From positions 14,019,006-14,083,005 of the forward strand of contig NC_087063.1 in assembly GCF_963678635.1 (NCBI RefSeq): a stretch of DNA of 64,000 nt. The letters run 5' to 3'. The position numbers were made by a program, and so were the translations under genes. The notes beneath the pieces were generated by a model, which saw nothing but the letters and a program-made list of their open reading frames with translations, did no database searches and was not told the DNA's origin. This document shows, in pieces, positions 44,257 to 56,077 of this stretch (the first letter of the stretch is position 1; the number at the start of each line of letters is the position of its first letter). Source of the DNA: Symsagittifera roscoffensis (Eukaryota > Xenacoelomorpha > Acoela > Convolutidae).

Positions 44257-46035
44257 GTTGAAATCGGTTGTTTAAGGTTGGTTTTCAAATTTAGGTTTGT
44301 TTTCAAATTTTGGTATTGAAACAAAGTTAGCGCTGGCAAATGTTTCTATTGCAGGAATAAATCAAAAACATTTTAAATTGTACTGAAATTTGCCCAAATC
44401 ACAATAGTAGTCCGTGCAGTGGCAACTTGACCGAAAAAAAATAAGCAGTCAAACGATAGGCCGGCATTTTTTTTCAATTTCTAAATTTTGCGAGAAGAAT
44501 CAGGCCCTGGCCACATTCGAACAGATCTTTTTTGTCCCAGTCATTGGTGTTAGTGTTACCGCTATGCAGAGAGTGCCAAAGAAGATGTAAAATTTGAGTT
44601 TATCATGAACTAAACATTCGAAATGATTTGACGGTTCTATACGACAAACTTTTTAACTGAAGAAAGGCTATAATCCAATTTGATAACTCTTATAAGTGGT
44701 TAGATATACCCTGGTTTGTAAAAATTGTCTGCACCGCAGGCGAATGTTTCCAAACAAAGTCCAAAAATGACGTTTTAGTGCACTTTGAGGAAATCGCGTT
44801 TTGTCGACGCGCACGGAGACCTATCAGATTTGATGTCTTGTCCTTCCCTAAGGCCCTTTCAGAAAAATCTTGCAGTTGGTTGAGGAAAATTTTTTAGCGA
44901 CCGCCCCTGCCCCTCCCCTTTCCACCTGAGTAAAATTTGGACAGATTTAAAAGACACGTCTCGTTTTTTGGCACCACACAGTCTGAACTTTTTTAGGTTA
45001 AATAAAACAACTAATCGTTATAACTGATTGACAGAGAGCACTCAATCGTATAAATTAAATCAACGACCACCTGTAATGACGCGCTCTAGATGATTTATTG
45101 AGTGATTTCTTAGCAATGCAAATCAGTGGTAAATCTGGCATGTCTTTTCTTTTGCTTTCTCTTTGTCGAGCAGATTCGAGCATTTCTTAGCTAGTATCAA
45201 TTATGGAATCTCTAGCAGATGCTTTTTGAACCAAGTTCATCAAGCGTTCGAAAAATAGAAAGATTGAAAATAATTTTGCAATGAAAAAGGCTTCACGAGC
45301 TTAAAAATGCTTTCGCGTCATTATGATGTATTAAAAATTGTGAAATTGCAGCGGAGCTATCAGTAGGCCTTTCATGACCTTGTAAATAAGTATAACAGAA
45401 AACAACTTCCAAATAAGAGTTGCTTAGTGATTAAGAAGTTCGGTAAAAATTCAGATTCTTCGCTCAAAATTATTTTTGCGAAAAGTTAAATTAATTAAGA
45501 TTAGGATTGACAGAATTAGTTACAAGAAAAAGATTAAGATAATGTATGATACAACTTATTTAAAACATCAAAAGTGATAAACTAGGGTTTAGATCTAACA
45601 CAAGTGGCTATCACAGACCAGTGCAAAAAGTACACCGTTTAACTACAGAACAAGAGACACTTTCAATTTTACAACAACAACCTTTGTAGATGATACTTAT
45701 AACTAGTCACTCAAAAAATCAAATGCAACTACACCATACTAAAACTAGATCTTTTTTCTAGATCTATTTCTACAAATTAACGTAATAGATTTGAGCATAT
45801 TGTTTCACAATGAAACCAAATTCCAGTTTTGAAAAAAGTATGATTTCAACAATCGATGCTCGTTGCCGAAATATATATTCAAACTGTCCCTTTTACTCCT
45901 CGCCACAATTCGTCTAAAATCACATAACTGCTTAAAAGGTCAAAATTAATCACATCAAACTTTGTTTTGTTCAGTTTTTCTTCCATCCAGCCATTCACTT
46001 AGATGAAAAGTTTTCACAGACAATAGAGTTTGTGT
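44257..46035. other. Intergenic DNA with one tRNA-like SINE fragment
   Basis: At 44501-44524, CAGGCCCTGGCC then ACATTCGAACAG matches the tRNA-like element at 54826 (CAGGTCCCGGCC then GTATTCGAACAA). On the minus strand this gives a B-box-like TGTTCGAAT. The remainder shows no gene or repeat. Confidence 0.45.
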
Positions 46036-46765
46036 TCACATGTCGTATTGTGAGGTTGGATCCCGTTGTCCACTGAACATCTCGTAGGCCCATCGCGCCT
46101 TGGAGTAGGCGACTCTGACCTTCAGTTTGTCCACTGACTTGCGGGGCTCCTCCAATTTTGCCTCATCTAGAGTCTCGTCTGTGAACAGAGGTTCTAGCTG
46201 CGAGTCACTCACCCACTGCCTAAAAATATCCCGGTTCAATTTGAGTGGAAAAATACGTACGCTCAGGTTTGTACCAACGGCCGATTTACGTTTCCGATAT
46301 TGGTTTTAAGAAACCTTAAAGGATTCGTTTCAGGATTCGCCCAAAATTAACAAGATTAACTCGAAAACATTAGAAAAAAAAATGAAATTCGGAACACATT
46401 CTACTTGAAAACTTTAGATAATTTCCTAATTTACTCCTTTCTCCAATACCTTGCTGAATACCAATAGAATAGAGCCTTGCGCGTCACTTGAACTTACGAT
46501 CAATTCAAGATACACATGTTTGGTTTAAATACCACGTAGTTGGTGTTTCGTAGAAGGCGACCAGCATCAGTTTACAACCAGCAGCCCCCCTCGCGCCCTC
46601 ATCTGTTCCTCTGCCTCCCTGACTGCCAGTTACTGAGGGGGAGGACTGGGCTATGTTGTTGTGTATCTTCAGCTGTTGCTCGTACTGGTCCAGTACTTTA
46701 TCAGGGGGTACTGGGATTGGGATCCCGTTGTACTTCGTGCCTTCTACTGTCTCGGGGGCAATTAC
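46036..46765 (-). CDS. Unidentified protein, last two exons
   Basis: The penultimate exon runs from 46765 (acceptor TTTTTAAG) down to 46533 (TG|gtattt, proposed) and the last exon from 46219 (acceptor ATATTTTTAG) down to the TGA at 46036-46038. The split codon TG|G gives Trp; the intron is 313 nt. The first part encodes APETVEGTKYNGIPIPVPPD then KVLDQYEQQLKIHNN and a Ser/Gly-rich stretch. The second encodes QWVSDSQLEPLFTDETLDEA, then KLEEPRKSVDKLKVRVAYSK, then ARWAYEMFSGQRDPTSQYDM. It is acidic/basic mixed, helical and not membrane-bound. Codon-like composition and GC content stand well above the flanks, so it is probably a real conserved gene. I do not recognise it. A stronger donor (gtaagt at 46499-46494) exists, but an in-frame TGA precedes it. 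Upstream exons were not found. Confidence 0.6.
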
Positions 46766-48069
46766 CTTAAAAACCGACTATATTGAATTTACTTTTTCTC
46801 GATACATTTAGTACCTAGTTAGTTATCACACTTTAGATTAGACTCTTCCATGGCATAAGTAACCGAGACCACTTTCCACCAATTGGAGCGAAGTTGCCAA
46901 ACTTGGCAAAGTTTATAAAAAACTAGTAGGCCTGTTAAAAAGTTCAAATGATGCAAGAATGAAACATTTTGAGTTGATACTGCTAGATTGGCTTTAAAGA
47001 CATTTTAATTGCTTCAGGCGGTTCACAAAATCGAAAATTTTGTGATTAAATATGCTTGTGATTAAATTTCAGCTGATTAAATATACTTGAGGCGGCTTGC
47101 AAAAACGATAGTATTTCAAACATTGGAATTTGACAGCTTGAATTGCAGTGCAAAACATCAAAAAAATTTTGGTCGAGCCTCTCAAATTAGGAAACATTCT
47201 AACTCTCTTAAAAGCTGCAAAATGTAAAAAAAATCAATTACGTTTTGATCGCTTAAAATTTTTCGAGCAAACATGAAGGTTTCCAAGCAAGGAATGCAAA
47301 CAAGGAATTTGAATTGAAATACTGCCTGAAGTTTTGATAGCTTGAAGCAATTTGCATAGTTCTAATTTGAAATATTTAGAACTAATTTGAACAACTTGAA
47401 CCATTTCGAGATTTAACTTGATCTTTTCAATGTGAATCGAGAGTAATTCGAAATATGATATATGGTTATATTTCAAGTTGATTAGTTGCACGAAATGATT
47501 CGCAAAAAAACTCTTCGAGTAAGCTATTCAGATGGCAAAAATTTTGCTGTTTTGATTAATTGAACTGGTTTGAAAAAGTCGAAAAGTTACTCCAACAATT
47601 CAATTGAGTCGTAAAAAAGGTAAAATATTTCATTGTGCTCTGATTACTTGTTTGGATTGGCAAAAGGATGTTATGAATCAAGCCAGCTATCAGGCGATGA
47701 AACATCTCAAACTTAGAAAAACATTCAGCTGCTTTAAACGCTTGTTTTAATCGGATCGTAAAATTTCTTTTAACCGGATCGCAGAAACTTCAAGCCAGCT
47801 ATCCAAATGATGAAGCGTTATATTCCTTATGTTGTCTTAGAAGACTTATACGACTCGCAAAAAATGCATGCCTAATATGACTGAAAAGGAGCTTTTCCTT
47901 TTTATATATAACATTTTCGTTTCAGTAACTTGTTTCAATGTTTAATCATTTTCAGTTCACTAAGTTTCATGTCAAAGTTGATATTGAAACAGAAGTTGAA
48001 GGCTTTTTCGTCACTAAGATTTTTTCTCCAGATTTTTTAGAAAATTAGTTCCAAAAAACGCCCCGTCAG
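46766..48069. other. Upstream intron or intergenic DNA
   Basis: Probably intronic or upstream of the minus-strand gene. The 85-codon minus frame 47234-47491 is AT-driven and not recognisable. Nothing else seen. Confidence 0.4.
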
Positions 48070-48215
48070 CTTACAGTCTGTCTCATTTTGCAGTCGGCAA
48101 ATAAAAACACTTAGCGGGTATACCTATTGCTTAGGAATATATTGGTTAGGAATCCCTCCAACCCCCGTCCGCTAAGTGTTTTTTTTGCCGACTGCAGAAT
48201 GAGACAGGGTGTAAG
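48070..48215. repeat. Foldback MITE, 48-bp arms
   Basis: The left arm 48070-48118 (CTTACAGTCTGTCTCATTTT ... AACACTTAGCGGG) and the right arm 48168-48215 (CCGCTAAGTG ... AATGAGACAGGGTGTAAG) are near-perfect inverted copies around a 49-bp spacer. Arms end in CTTAC/GTAAG. It would form a long hairpin. No clear target duplication was seen. Confidence 0.75.
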
Positions 48216-48409
48216 ATGACAAGGCATTTTTTCGAACTGATTTTCTTACAATTTTGGACAAGAAATCATCTATGAAAGGTTTCCGTCATGGCATTGGTCG
48301 GTGTCGTCAAGGTTGAATTCGTTGTCGTCGTCAGCATTTCGTTTCGCTGATGCTCGATATCATCGTTTTCTGTTGAGTATCTGGGATTGTTTGGTGCAAA
48401 TTCGAATGG

Positions 48410-48826
48410 CGGGTACTTCTCTATGAAGTCACGTTTGTTCGTCATGCATTGGAAGAGAATACTCTACTTTTCCAATCGGCTAAATTCCACGGAGACTCAT
48501 GACTTGAAGTATCCGAAGAGGTTCCCCGTCTTTGATGCTGGGTGTCATCTTGGTCCATTTTTGTCGTGACATGAGAGTCGGGATGAATTCTGTGATGAGC
48601 TGCTTCCAAATGTGTGAGATAGCTGCTGAGCGAATTTTCACAGTTGAACAGAAGTAGAAGTCTGATAGCTGCTAATTGGTGGTACGCTGGCATGCGCGTT
48701 ACCGAGGAGAAATTGATTCGGTATGAGTGCTTCTATTACTTCGGATGCGGGAGAAACAGTTGAAATTGGGCGGACGTTCATGAAATAAGCAACTTCACAG
48801 AAAAACAGCTGAAAATAAGTCGTCAT
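48410..48826 (-). pseudogene. BEL/Pao-like integrase C-terminal relic
   Basis: Minus-strand frame 48826-48638 contains CEVAYFMNVRPISTVSP and EALIPNQFLLGNAH, matching the end of the integrase core of BEL/Pao-type elements (E-x-x-LN-x-RPL ... ALTPNHFLLG). After a frameshift near 48650 the next frame has IWKQLITEFIPTLMSRQKW (usually FW-x-RW-x-x-EYLP-x-L-x-x-R-x-KW). It then has RGI, a TAG where Trp is expected, and PIGKVEYSLP (usually WP-x-G-x-V). It is an old broken copy; no protease, reverse transcriptase or LTRs are present in the window. Confidence 0.7.
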
Positions 48827-50334
48827 TCTAAATTTGGCTCACAATTAATGCGTAGAAAGAATTTTTTTAAGAACCCGATTTTCAAAAATATGTATTTAAA
48901 ATGTCAATTGATTTTTGCCAGGTTCGCGAAAAATTAATTTTTCAAGAAAGCTTTTGAACAAAAGTTTTAACTGAAATATTTTAGGCTGGTCATGACAGCT
49001 GAACCGATTCGTTAAAAAGTAATATTTTTCTGAAAATTCGAAATTCTTTCTTTCTTGGTACGTGGTTAAAGCAATTAATTGCAAAAGCAAATTTTTCTTT
49101 GCTACTGGGATAAGAAACGTAAAACGCCATTAGCTCGGAAACTTTTTTTCAGAAATCTTTAAAAGTTTTGAATTACCAATCGAATCGAGAAATCCCACTT
49201 TATTACAATTACAAGAGTCTGTCATGAAATTTGACCTTGACTTCATAAAAATCTGGATTTGATTCCTGAATCTTGTTCCTGAATCTCATTGACCCTCACA
49301 AACCTTGATCCCACTTTTTTGAGAGAGCCAACTTGAGTATTATTTTATTTATTCGTATTTCTTTAAAGTACTTTCAAGTCCGGAAGAAAAACTGTTTCAT
49401 CGATGTAAATTATTCCTGAAGAGATTTGAATAATATAATACTCAAGTGGATTTTTGCATATATTCACATGACAGGCCAACTAATCAAATTACTCGTTCAA
49501 AGTAATCTACCCGAACCATCGTTTACTTATATATTTACCGCCACTAAATAATTCAAGTTTTATGTTTCACGGTAATTGCATATATTAAAGGACTGTTTTA
49601 TGTTCAATTTCAAAAAGAAATCATACCTTTGCAAATAATGGACGAAAACCTTTGCTTTTCTGTAGATAATAGATGAAAACTTTTTAAATCGATAGTAGCT
49701 ACTGATAGGCCACTCGTTTAATCTATGTCGGCTTTCAATTTCATATCGTTTGAGGGAGCTTCAAAAAACACTGGAAAATATTTTGAGTTTCATATGTGAA
49801 GTCACTCTTTAATAATTCATTCAAATTTTCAGTACATTAAGATAACCTCAATTGCGAGTCCATTAAAAAATTAAGCCAAACGTATTTACAGCTCTTGTGT
49901 TGCTTGAGTTTAAAGGAGAATATTGGAAAAATCACTCCATATAAGGTTTAGCAACTAAATGGTCTGAGATCAGTCCACTTTTAGAAGCAAAACTACAAAA
50001 TGAAATTCTTCTTTATTTCGTTGAAATAGGGACACATATTAGGCAACAACAGTGCCTCAGGTAAATGTTTGCAAAATGAAGTTAAAAACATCGTTTTGGG
50101 CACTTTCTGGAAGCGGTTTTTATCAAAAAAAAAGCGCGTGCTCCCATTGACAACTAAGTTAAGTTAAGTTATTAGGATGTTTTTTTTTGGTTTTTTAAGG
50201 GCGGGGTAAAGCCGCATCACGCTGAAGCAATACTCGCGATCCTCAAAACGCCAATCCTCAAAGACCAGCAAACAATGAAAAAAAAAAACAAAAAAAAACG
50301 AAGCATGATCTCAAGAAAACATGCCTTGGCAAAC
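48827..50334. other. Intergenic DNA, nothing recognised
   Basis: AT-rich. No coding frame, repeat or RNA gene recognised. Confidence 0.45.
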
Positions 50335-50345
50335 AGTGGGCGACA

Positions 50346-50398
50346 GCGGGATTCGAACTCATGTGGCAACACTCATTAGCTTCAAGCACTAGGCTACA
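50346..50398 (-). repeat. tRNA-derived SINE-like head
   Basis: On the minus strand TAGCCTAGTGCTTG (50396-50383) fits the pol III A box and GAGTTCGAATCCC (50360-50348) fits the B box, at tRNA-like spacing. The T stem does not pair (bases before TTCGAAT do not match CCCGC), so this is a pseudo-tRNA or SINE head rather than a tRNA gene. Confidence 0.45.
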
Positions 50399-51147
50399 TA
50401 ATCTGGGTACAAACACGTTCTCAAAATGTAACAAAAAACAAGGATAGCCGGTTACTGTGCAAGTAGCACAGAATGTTCCGACCACAGTCTTAAACAAATA
50501 CACTTTTTTTCAAGTAGTGTCGTTTTTTCGGCGTAGTGTGATAAAAAGATTTGGACAAAATAGTAGAACTTAGGCATATTCGACAGTCATAGCAACTAGA
50601 AAAACAATTTTTGTAGAAAAATTATTAGAAAAACGGAAAAAAAATAATTAAAAAATTCAATTTCAAAACTTTTTTTCACTTTTTTGCAGATGCCTTTTTT
50701 TAATTTTTGATTCCAAAAAGACGCTATAATACTACAAAAAACTAACTTTAATCGAGTAAAACTAATTTTTTACGGCTCAAATTAGGCTATTGTAAGCTTT
50801 TAAGCCATCAAAACAAGCTACTCCAAGCCTGCTTGCTTGCCTTATTCGCTCGAATTAAAACGAAAAATCAAATCTTTCTGTTGCTGCGCAAATAGTAAAT
50901 TAAAAACAAATGCATATAAGAACAAGTTTGAATAATAGTTGCATATAATACAAGAACAGATGGCCGGGCGGCCTAAGATACCGTACCGCCGACCGACTAC
51001 ATACAGACTTGCCAATCAGAGCAGGTTCGAAGTAGTCTGATATCGGTGCTGTTTAAAGTAGTCTGATTAACGAAATTGTTTATATGTGTTGAGCCGATAA
51101 AGGCTGAAAATTCTTGATATTCGATGTTGTTCGATTTTCGACTAAAA
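50399..51147. other. Intergenic DNA, nothing recognised
   Basis: No coding frame or repeat recognised. Confidence 0.45.
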
Positions 51148-51270
51148 TGGCTTTAATATGATATATCGCTCAACTCTCTCCGATGATTATTTGTGGTAGC
51201 TGATTTTGCGTGGCAAATAAAAAAACTAAAACACCCGAATACACAATTCCTCTCCATTAAACAAATGATC
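51148..51270 (+). repeat. 410-bp dispersed repeat, partial divergent copy 3
   Basis: GGCTTTAATATGATATATCG, GCTGATTTTGCGTGG, then AAAACACCCGAATACACAA correspond in order to the last third of 42024-42432. More diverged than the other two copies. Confidence 0.5.
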
Positions 51271-53714
51271 GGAACAATATTTGTGTTTGAAAAACGATTT
51301 CGTGATATATTTTTTCAGCAAATTATACAAAGCGATAAAACTGTACCAATGACCTTTGTAATGTTATAATATACAGAACGAAATTGATGAAAATTTTACA
51401 AGTCACTGCGACTAACGGCTGGCATAATCTGACTGAGATCAGTCATGATTAAACAACATTGAATCTTGTGATTACAAGTTTACTTTTCAATACGTCCAAT
51501 TTGTTGTTATACATGAAAAAATCAATACAACCTTGAAACACGGCATCAAGACAGAAATTTAAAATTCACTCCTGGGGTTTGAAAGCTGATTTTCGGATAT
51601 TGATTTTGCTTCACAGCCGATGGAACACAGGCCTCCCAGCTTGACACACGATCCATACAAACAAATTTGCAAATTAAAAATCAATATTTGATTTCGTTGC
51701 TCGACATGATTGGTAACAACTAGATCATTATCTGATCTAGTTAAAATCACCCACAGAGCCGTAGGGGGGGGGGGGGGGGTTGGTTTCTTGGCTCTAAGTC
51801 ATCTTTTAGATGTAGATAACAGGAAAACTCTTAGGCTCTTTTCGGGGAACTGCGGCCGTGTACTTGAGATAAATGTTCATGCAACTTTTCTGCAATGTTA
51901 CCTCCAACATTTCTAACGAGAGGCGGAGGAATATCTTAGCAATTTTGCCACTGCTCCCCTCTTTGGGGTAAAATAAACGGGTTAAAAAAACAATATCATT
52001 TAGTTGCTGATATCTTTTGAAAACTATCATATGAAATTTGAAAAAATTGTACTAATTTAAAAGACAAACATTTTTCATCAACAAATGAGAAAAAAATTTC
52101 TGCTGCGCATATGGTAAACTGTCACGCCAGAAAAAGTCAATTCATCAAGTCAACGTTAAACTCATTTATTTCGGGAACGAAAGTCGAGTCTCTTTGAGGG
52201 ATTCTGAGCTTATTGCGCCGCAGATTGCTAAACCATTTAATTCTTTATTAGATTACAATCCAGCAATAGACTGGCCATTTGTTTTCCAATAGCAAGCTTA
52301 CAATGTCACTTTTTTGACTGACAGTTTCATTTCAAGCTTAGCCCCTCTTCTCTATTTTTTGCGTATTCGTTTCGACCACCATTCAACACGTGATCAGGTG
52401 AAATCTAAGAGATGGTACAACCAATCAAATTTGCTGTCGGTTTCATATCTAAGGTGAAAAGTGGGGATATGCGATTCAAGAAATTTCGAAATCAATCAAT
52501 TCCAATTATTCAATGTGGACTTCCATTTCAAGTCAATTCTTGAGTTTTGAGGCGAAAAAATGCAGCTTTATTTTCTAGAAACCCTTGAATTTCAAGCGTT
52601 TTTAAAAAAAATTCTAGAAATGATGTAAAATTAGTAAAGCATGTTATGAGGATCTAAATTTGAAGAAACACAATTTTTGCACAATAGTTGGCTTCGGCTG
52701 ACCTTCAGCAGTTATATGTTCACGACATTAACAGACACATTTATGAACAGCAAGCAATATCATTAGCCAAACAAATAATTTAATCGCACCAATAAAAACG
52801 TTTTTGTAGAAATTGGGCCTCGGAAGCAATGAGAAATACCCCCCATTGAAAATTGAGATTCTGTGCTAGGTTCAATATTTGCACATGCGTAACCGTGGAC
52901 TTAATTTCATTCAATATAGAGCGGATATTCGCTACAAGTTACCACAGGGGATTGTTAACGCAATCCCAGACTTTTTAATCTTATTTTTTTCTTTAAAAAT
53001 CTGTGTATTGGCAGAAATGATGACAGGAAAGGCAAATATTAATATACCTGTCTGCTTTGCCGCCATTGCACATCGTTTTAATATCGCTTGGCTGCATATA
53101 TAAGCATTGAATGGCAGTCTTAGAGAGAATTGTACTGGAAAAATTAAATGAACCGAATCTAGGCAGAGCAAATAGCTCAGAGGAGGGAGAAAAAAAGTAG
53201 ATAGCTATCAAAAAAGAAATCAAAATCAATATCAAAATTTCACCTTGCGACATTGATACGCAATATTGAATCTACTAAAAAATCACCCGTATATTTTTCT
53301 CTGCTGAATGCAAACATAGCCAATTGAAGAACAAATTTAAAGTGAATTTTGAAGATGAGAGAACAGGAATGCAAGCAGAAGACAAGAAAGGGTCATTCAT
53401 CGACCCAGTGTCACAACCAACAACTTACCATGCGAAAATAAAACAGTCCGTTTTCCTTAAAATACAGTTGCATGCTTTAAGAACGCAACTAATTAAAAAC
53501 TGCCCAGTTGTATTATACAGGCAATTTTTTTTTCTTGAAAAATACCAGATCTTGAAAAAACCGTCAAACAAAATCAGGATTTGTTAATTTTAATTGCTTT
53601 AATTTTTAACTCATAATTGTTGAATTTAAATTGAATTACGAACCCGAACCAATGGCACTTCAAGTGGATACATGAATTGAGCATGAAGGAAAAACCATTC
53701 TCTCCATTTAGAGA
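51271..53714. other. Intergenic DNA with a poly-G tract
   Basis: A run of 16 G lies at 51764-51779. Overlapping open frames at 52879-53253 and 53324-53587 (the latter with FEDERTGMQAEDKKGSFID) have no recognisable domain, ATG context or splice support; they are left as possible chance frames. Confidence 0.4.
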
Positions 53715-53736
53715 ACTCTCTCGAGATCGAGAGAGT
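53715..53736. repeat. Perfect 9-bp hairpin
   Basis: ACTCTCTCG, loop AGAT, CGAGAGAGT, followed by further GAGAGTCTCTC sequence. Simple-sequence origin is likely. Confidence 0.5.
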
Positions 53737-54655
53737 CTCTCATCAAAAGAGAGTCAGAAACAGAATATACCAAGTGAAGAGCATAATTTCGCGACCATAA
53801 AAATTCAGGCCAGAATTGAAAATTGTTATAAAAAACTCAATTTTTAAAAAATGGCAATCAATGCTAAGATAACACCATTATTCCTATAGAGAAAGGAGCA
53901 GCATACGAGCTGTTCAGCTCGTTACAGATAATGTACTCCTATTAATTTTCCCGCCTGGAAAATATTGCCTCACGTTCAGAAGCAAAGATTGCCTTTTACT
54001 TGGTTCTCAGGTCCCTGTGTTTCCAAGATCTTAAAAACCATTAAAACTTAAATTTCAAACAATTTGAAAACAGGAGAGGAAAATGTCCTCTTCTGTTTTG
54101 AGAGGAAAATGTCCTCTCCCAAAACAAGAGTCCTCCTTTCTTTTTGTCATCGCATCAGAACAAAAGCTGTTAATGACTCACTTTTAACTAATTTTGACGA
54201 ATCAGAGAGACCAAGTTAAGATCTTGCGCCCCAGCATTTGATTCGGACTAAAATTGCAACCCTAAACTTCACCAAAGCATGCGAGTATGGGAACAAAACT
54301 TTGTGTTTGAAAATTTTTCAATTTATTTTCTACAATTCTAGAAGTTTAAGAAATTCGTGAAATCGTCATATCTTCATAAATACAAGCTTAAAGAAAATGA
54401 AGTTTTGCAACCCCAAACTACATTCCCGGTAGCAAGCAAGTACGGATATAAATCTTGGAATTTTAATGAGAATTTTCCTCTAAATTTTTAATTTTTTTGA
54501 AAGATTCGTAGAATCATCTAAATCTCCGGAACTACAAGATTGCAACCCCAAACGAACCCTGCAAATCTCCGGAACAAATCTCCTGAATTCTAAGAATTTT
54601 CAAAAAAATCCTATCCACCAGAACTAAGCCGGATCTTGCCAGAACTTGAAAAAAA
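53737..54655. other. Intergenic DNA, nothing recognised
   Basis: Includes a repeated GAGGAAAATGTCCTCT phrase at 54075-54118. No gene. Confidence 0.4.
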
Positions 54656-54660
54656 ACCAG

Positions 54661-54705
54661 TCCAGACTGGATTCGAACTGCCGGGCTTTGTCCTCAAACA
54701 TGGGT
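54661..54705 (-). repeat. tRNA-like SINE fragment
   Basis: Minus strand GCAGTTCGAATCCAG is B-box-like, preceded by CCCATGTTTGAGGACAAAGC. It lies 120 bp from the tRNA-like element at 54830 and has the same polarity. Confidence 0.35.
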
Positions 54706-54829
54706 TCTACAGAAACTTAGAAGAAAGCTGATCCTTTAAAAAAATTGGGCTACGGGAACAAAACCGACAAAAAAAAAACAGACGAACGATAGTTCGAAAA
54801 GCACAAAAACTCAAGTTTGCAAAAAACAG

Positions 54830-54904
54830 GTCCCGGCCGTATTCGAACAACAGCCCTTCGCAATCTCAAGCAGATGTGTATCCCTACGCCATATGCACCG
54901 GAAC
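54830..54904 (-). ncRNA. tRNA-like element (SINE head or tRNA relic)
   Basis: A 75-nt span closed by a 7-bp stem: GTTCCGG (minus 5' end, 54904-54898) pairs with CCGGGAC (54836-54830) with one G-T pair. Inside are TGGCGTAGGGA, similar to an A box, and TGTTCGAATAC, similar to a B box with loop TTCGAAT. The T stem, D stem and anticodon stem do not pair properly, so it is not a functional tRNA. Related sequence occurs at 44501. Confidence 0.4.
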
Positions 54905-55254
54905 GGTTGATTCAATTTGAATTTAAAAAAAGGAAGCATATGAGGGAGTACAAGCTCCACGAGATGAGTCCTATGAACACCGTTATTTACGGGAAAAAAG
55001 TCTAGTACCCAATTGCAATACCCTGGCTTATCGCAAGGGAAAAAAATAATTCAATCCTACAACGAATCCTCGTTAGCATGTAAACGAGGGTTCAATTTTT
55101 GAGCAGAAAATATAGGTTAAAAAGTAATCAAAATAATGTTTCTCAAATTTTCAAGACAATCTGCATAGACATTTGGCCTTGACTTAAATACAAAAAATCA
55201 AGTTAAAATCAGCCAGAGTTCAGCTTGAAGAAGCTTCCAGAACAATCATAATTT

Positions 55255-56003
55255 GCCTTGCCCCTTCTTGCCATGCGCTGCCCAGCCATGTCATGCCCTG
55301 CCTTGCACTGCCTCTTTTTGCTCTGCGCTGTACTGACCCTTTTTGCTTTGCACTGCGCTGTACTGACTCTTTTTGCTTTGCAGTGCGCTGCCTTGCTTTG
55401 CATTGGCCCGATTGGCGCTGCCTGACCTTGCCTTACTGTGCCCTCTTTCTCTGCACTGCCCTGCCTTACGCTGTCCTTACTAGATATGCGCTGCCCCGCC
55501 TTGCTTTGCCTTACGCTTCCTTGTCCCTTAACCATGCGCTGCCCTGCCGCGTGCTGCCCCTCCTTGTCCAGCACTGCCCTACCTTGCCTTACGCTGCCAT
55601 GTCTAGCGCTGCCCTGCTTGCTTTACGCTGCCCTCCTGCTTTGACCTATGCTGTCCCTACTATCTCTGCGCTGCCCTGCCTTGACTTACGCTATCCCTAC
55701 TAGATCTGCAATGCCCTGCTCTCTGCCTTCCGCTTCCCTGTCCCCTTGCCTTGCGTTACCCTACCTTGCCTTACGCTGTCCTGCCTTGCCTTACGCTGCC
55801 CTGTCTTGCAATATGCTGCCCCTCCTTGCCTTGCACTGCCCTGCCTTGCCTTGCGCTGCCCTGTCCCTCCTTGATTTTTGCTACCCTGCGTATCCTTGAC
55901 CTTGCGCTACCCTCCCTTGCCTTGCACTCTCCTGCATGGCCTTGGTCATCCTTGCTTTGCGTTGCCTCGCCCTGTCCCTCACCTTGCGCTGCCCTGCGCT
56001 CAA
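55255..56003 (+). repeat. C/T-rich minisatellite (CTTGCCTTGCGCTGCCCTG type)
   Basis: Degenerate tandem of 10-20 bp phrases combining CCTTGCCTTG, CGCTGCCCTG and TTACGCTGCC. One strand is almost only C, T and G. Long open frames on both strands here (for example 136 codons at 55293-55703, cysteine/leucine/proline-rich) follow from the repeat and are not genes. Confidence 0.85.
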
Positions 56004-56077
56004 AACTTCAAGACAATCTTTTAAGGTCCTTATATAGGTCAAGGTCAATTGTCTAGACATATTTTCTTGCAATTTAG

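Noticed and set aside
46540-46770. Plus-strand ORF with a Cys/Leu/Arg-rich product
   Set aside because: Reverse of the minus-strand exon at 46533-46765, which has acceptor, phase and composition support.
52879-53587. Possible coding exons on both strands
   Set aside because: Several frames overlap, none has a recognisable motif or convincing splice site.
54830-54904. Functional tRNA gene
   Set aside because: The acceptor-like stem pairs, but the D, anticodon and T stems do not; it is better explained as a SINE head or relic.
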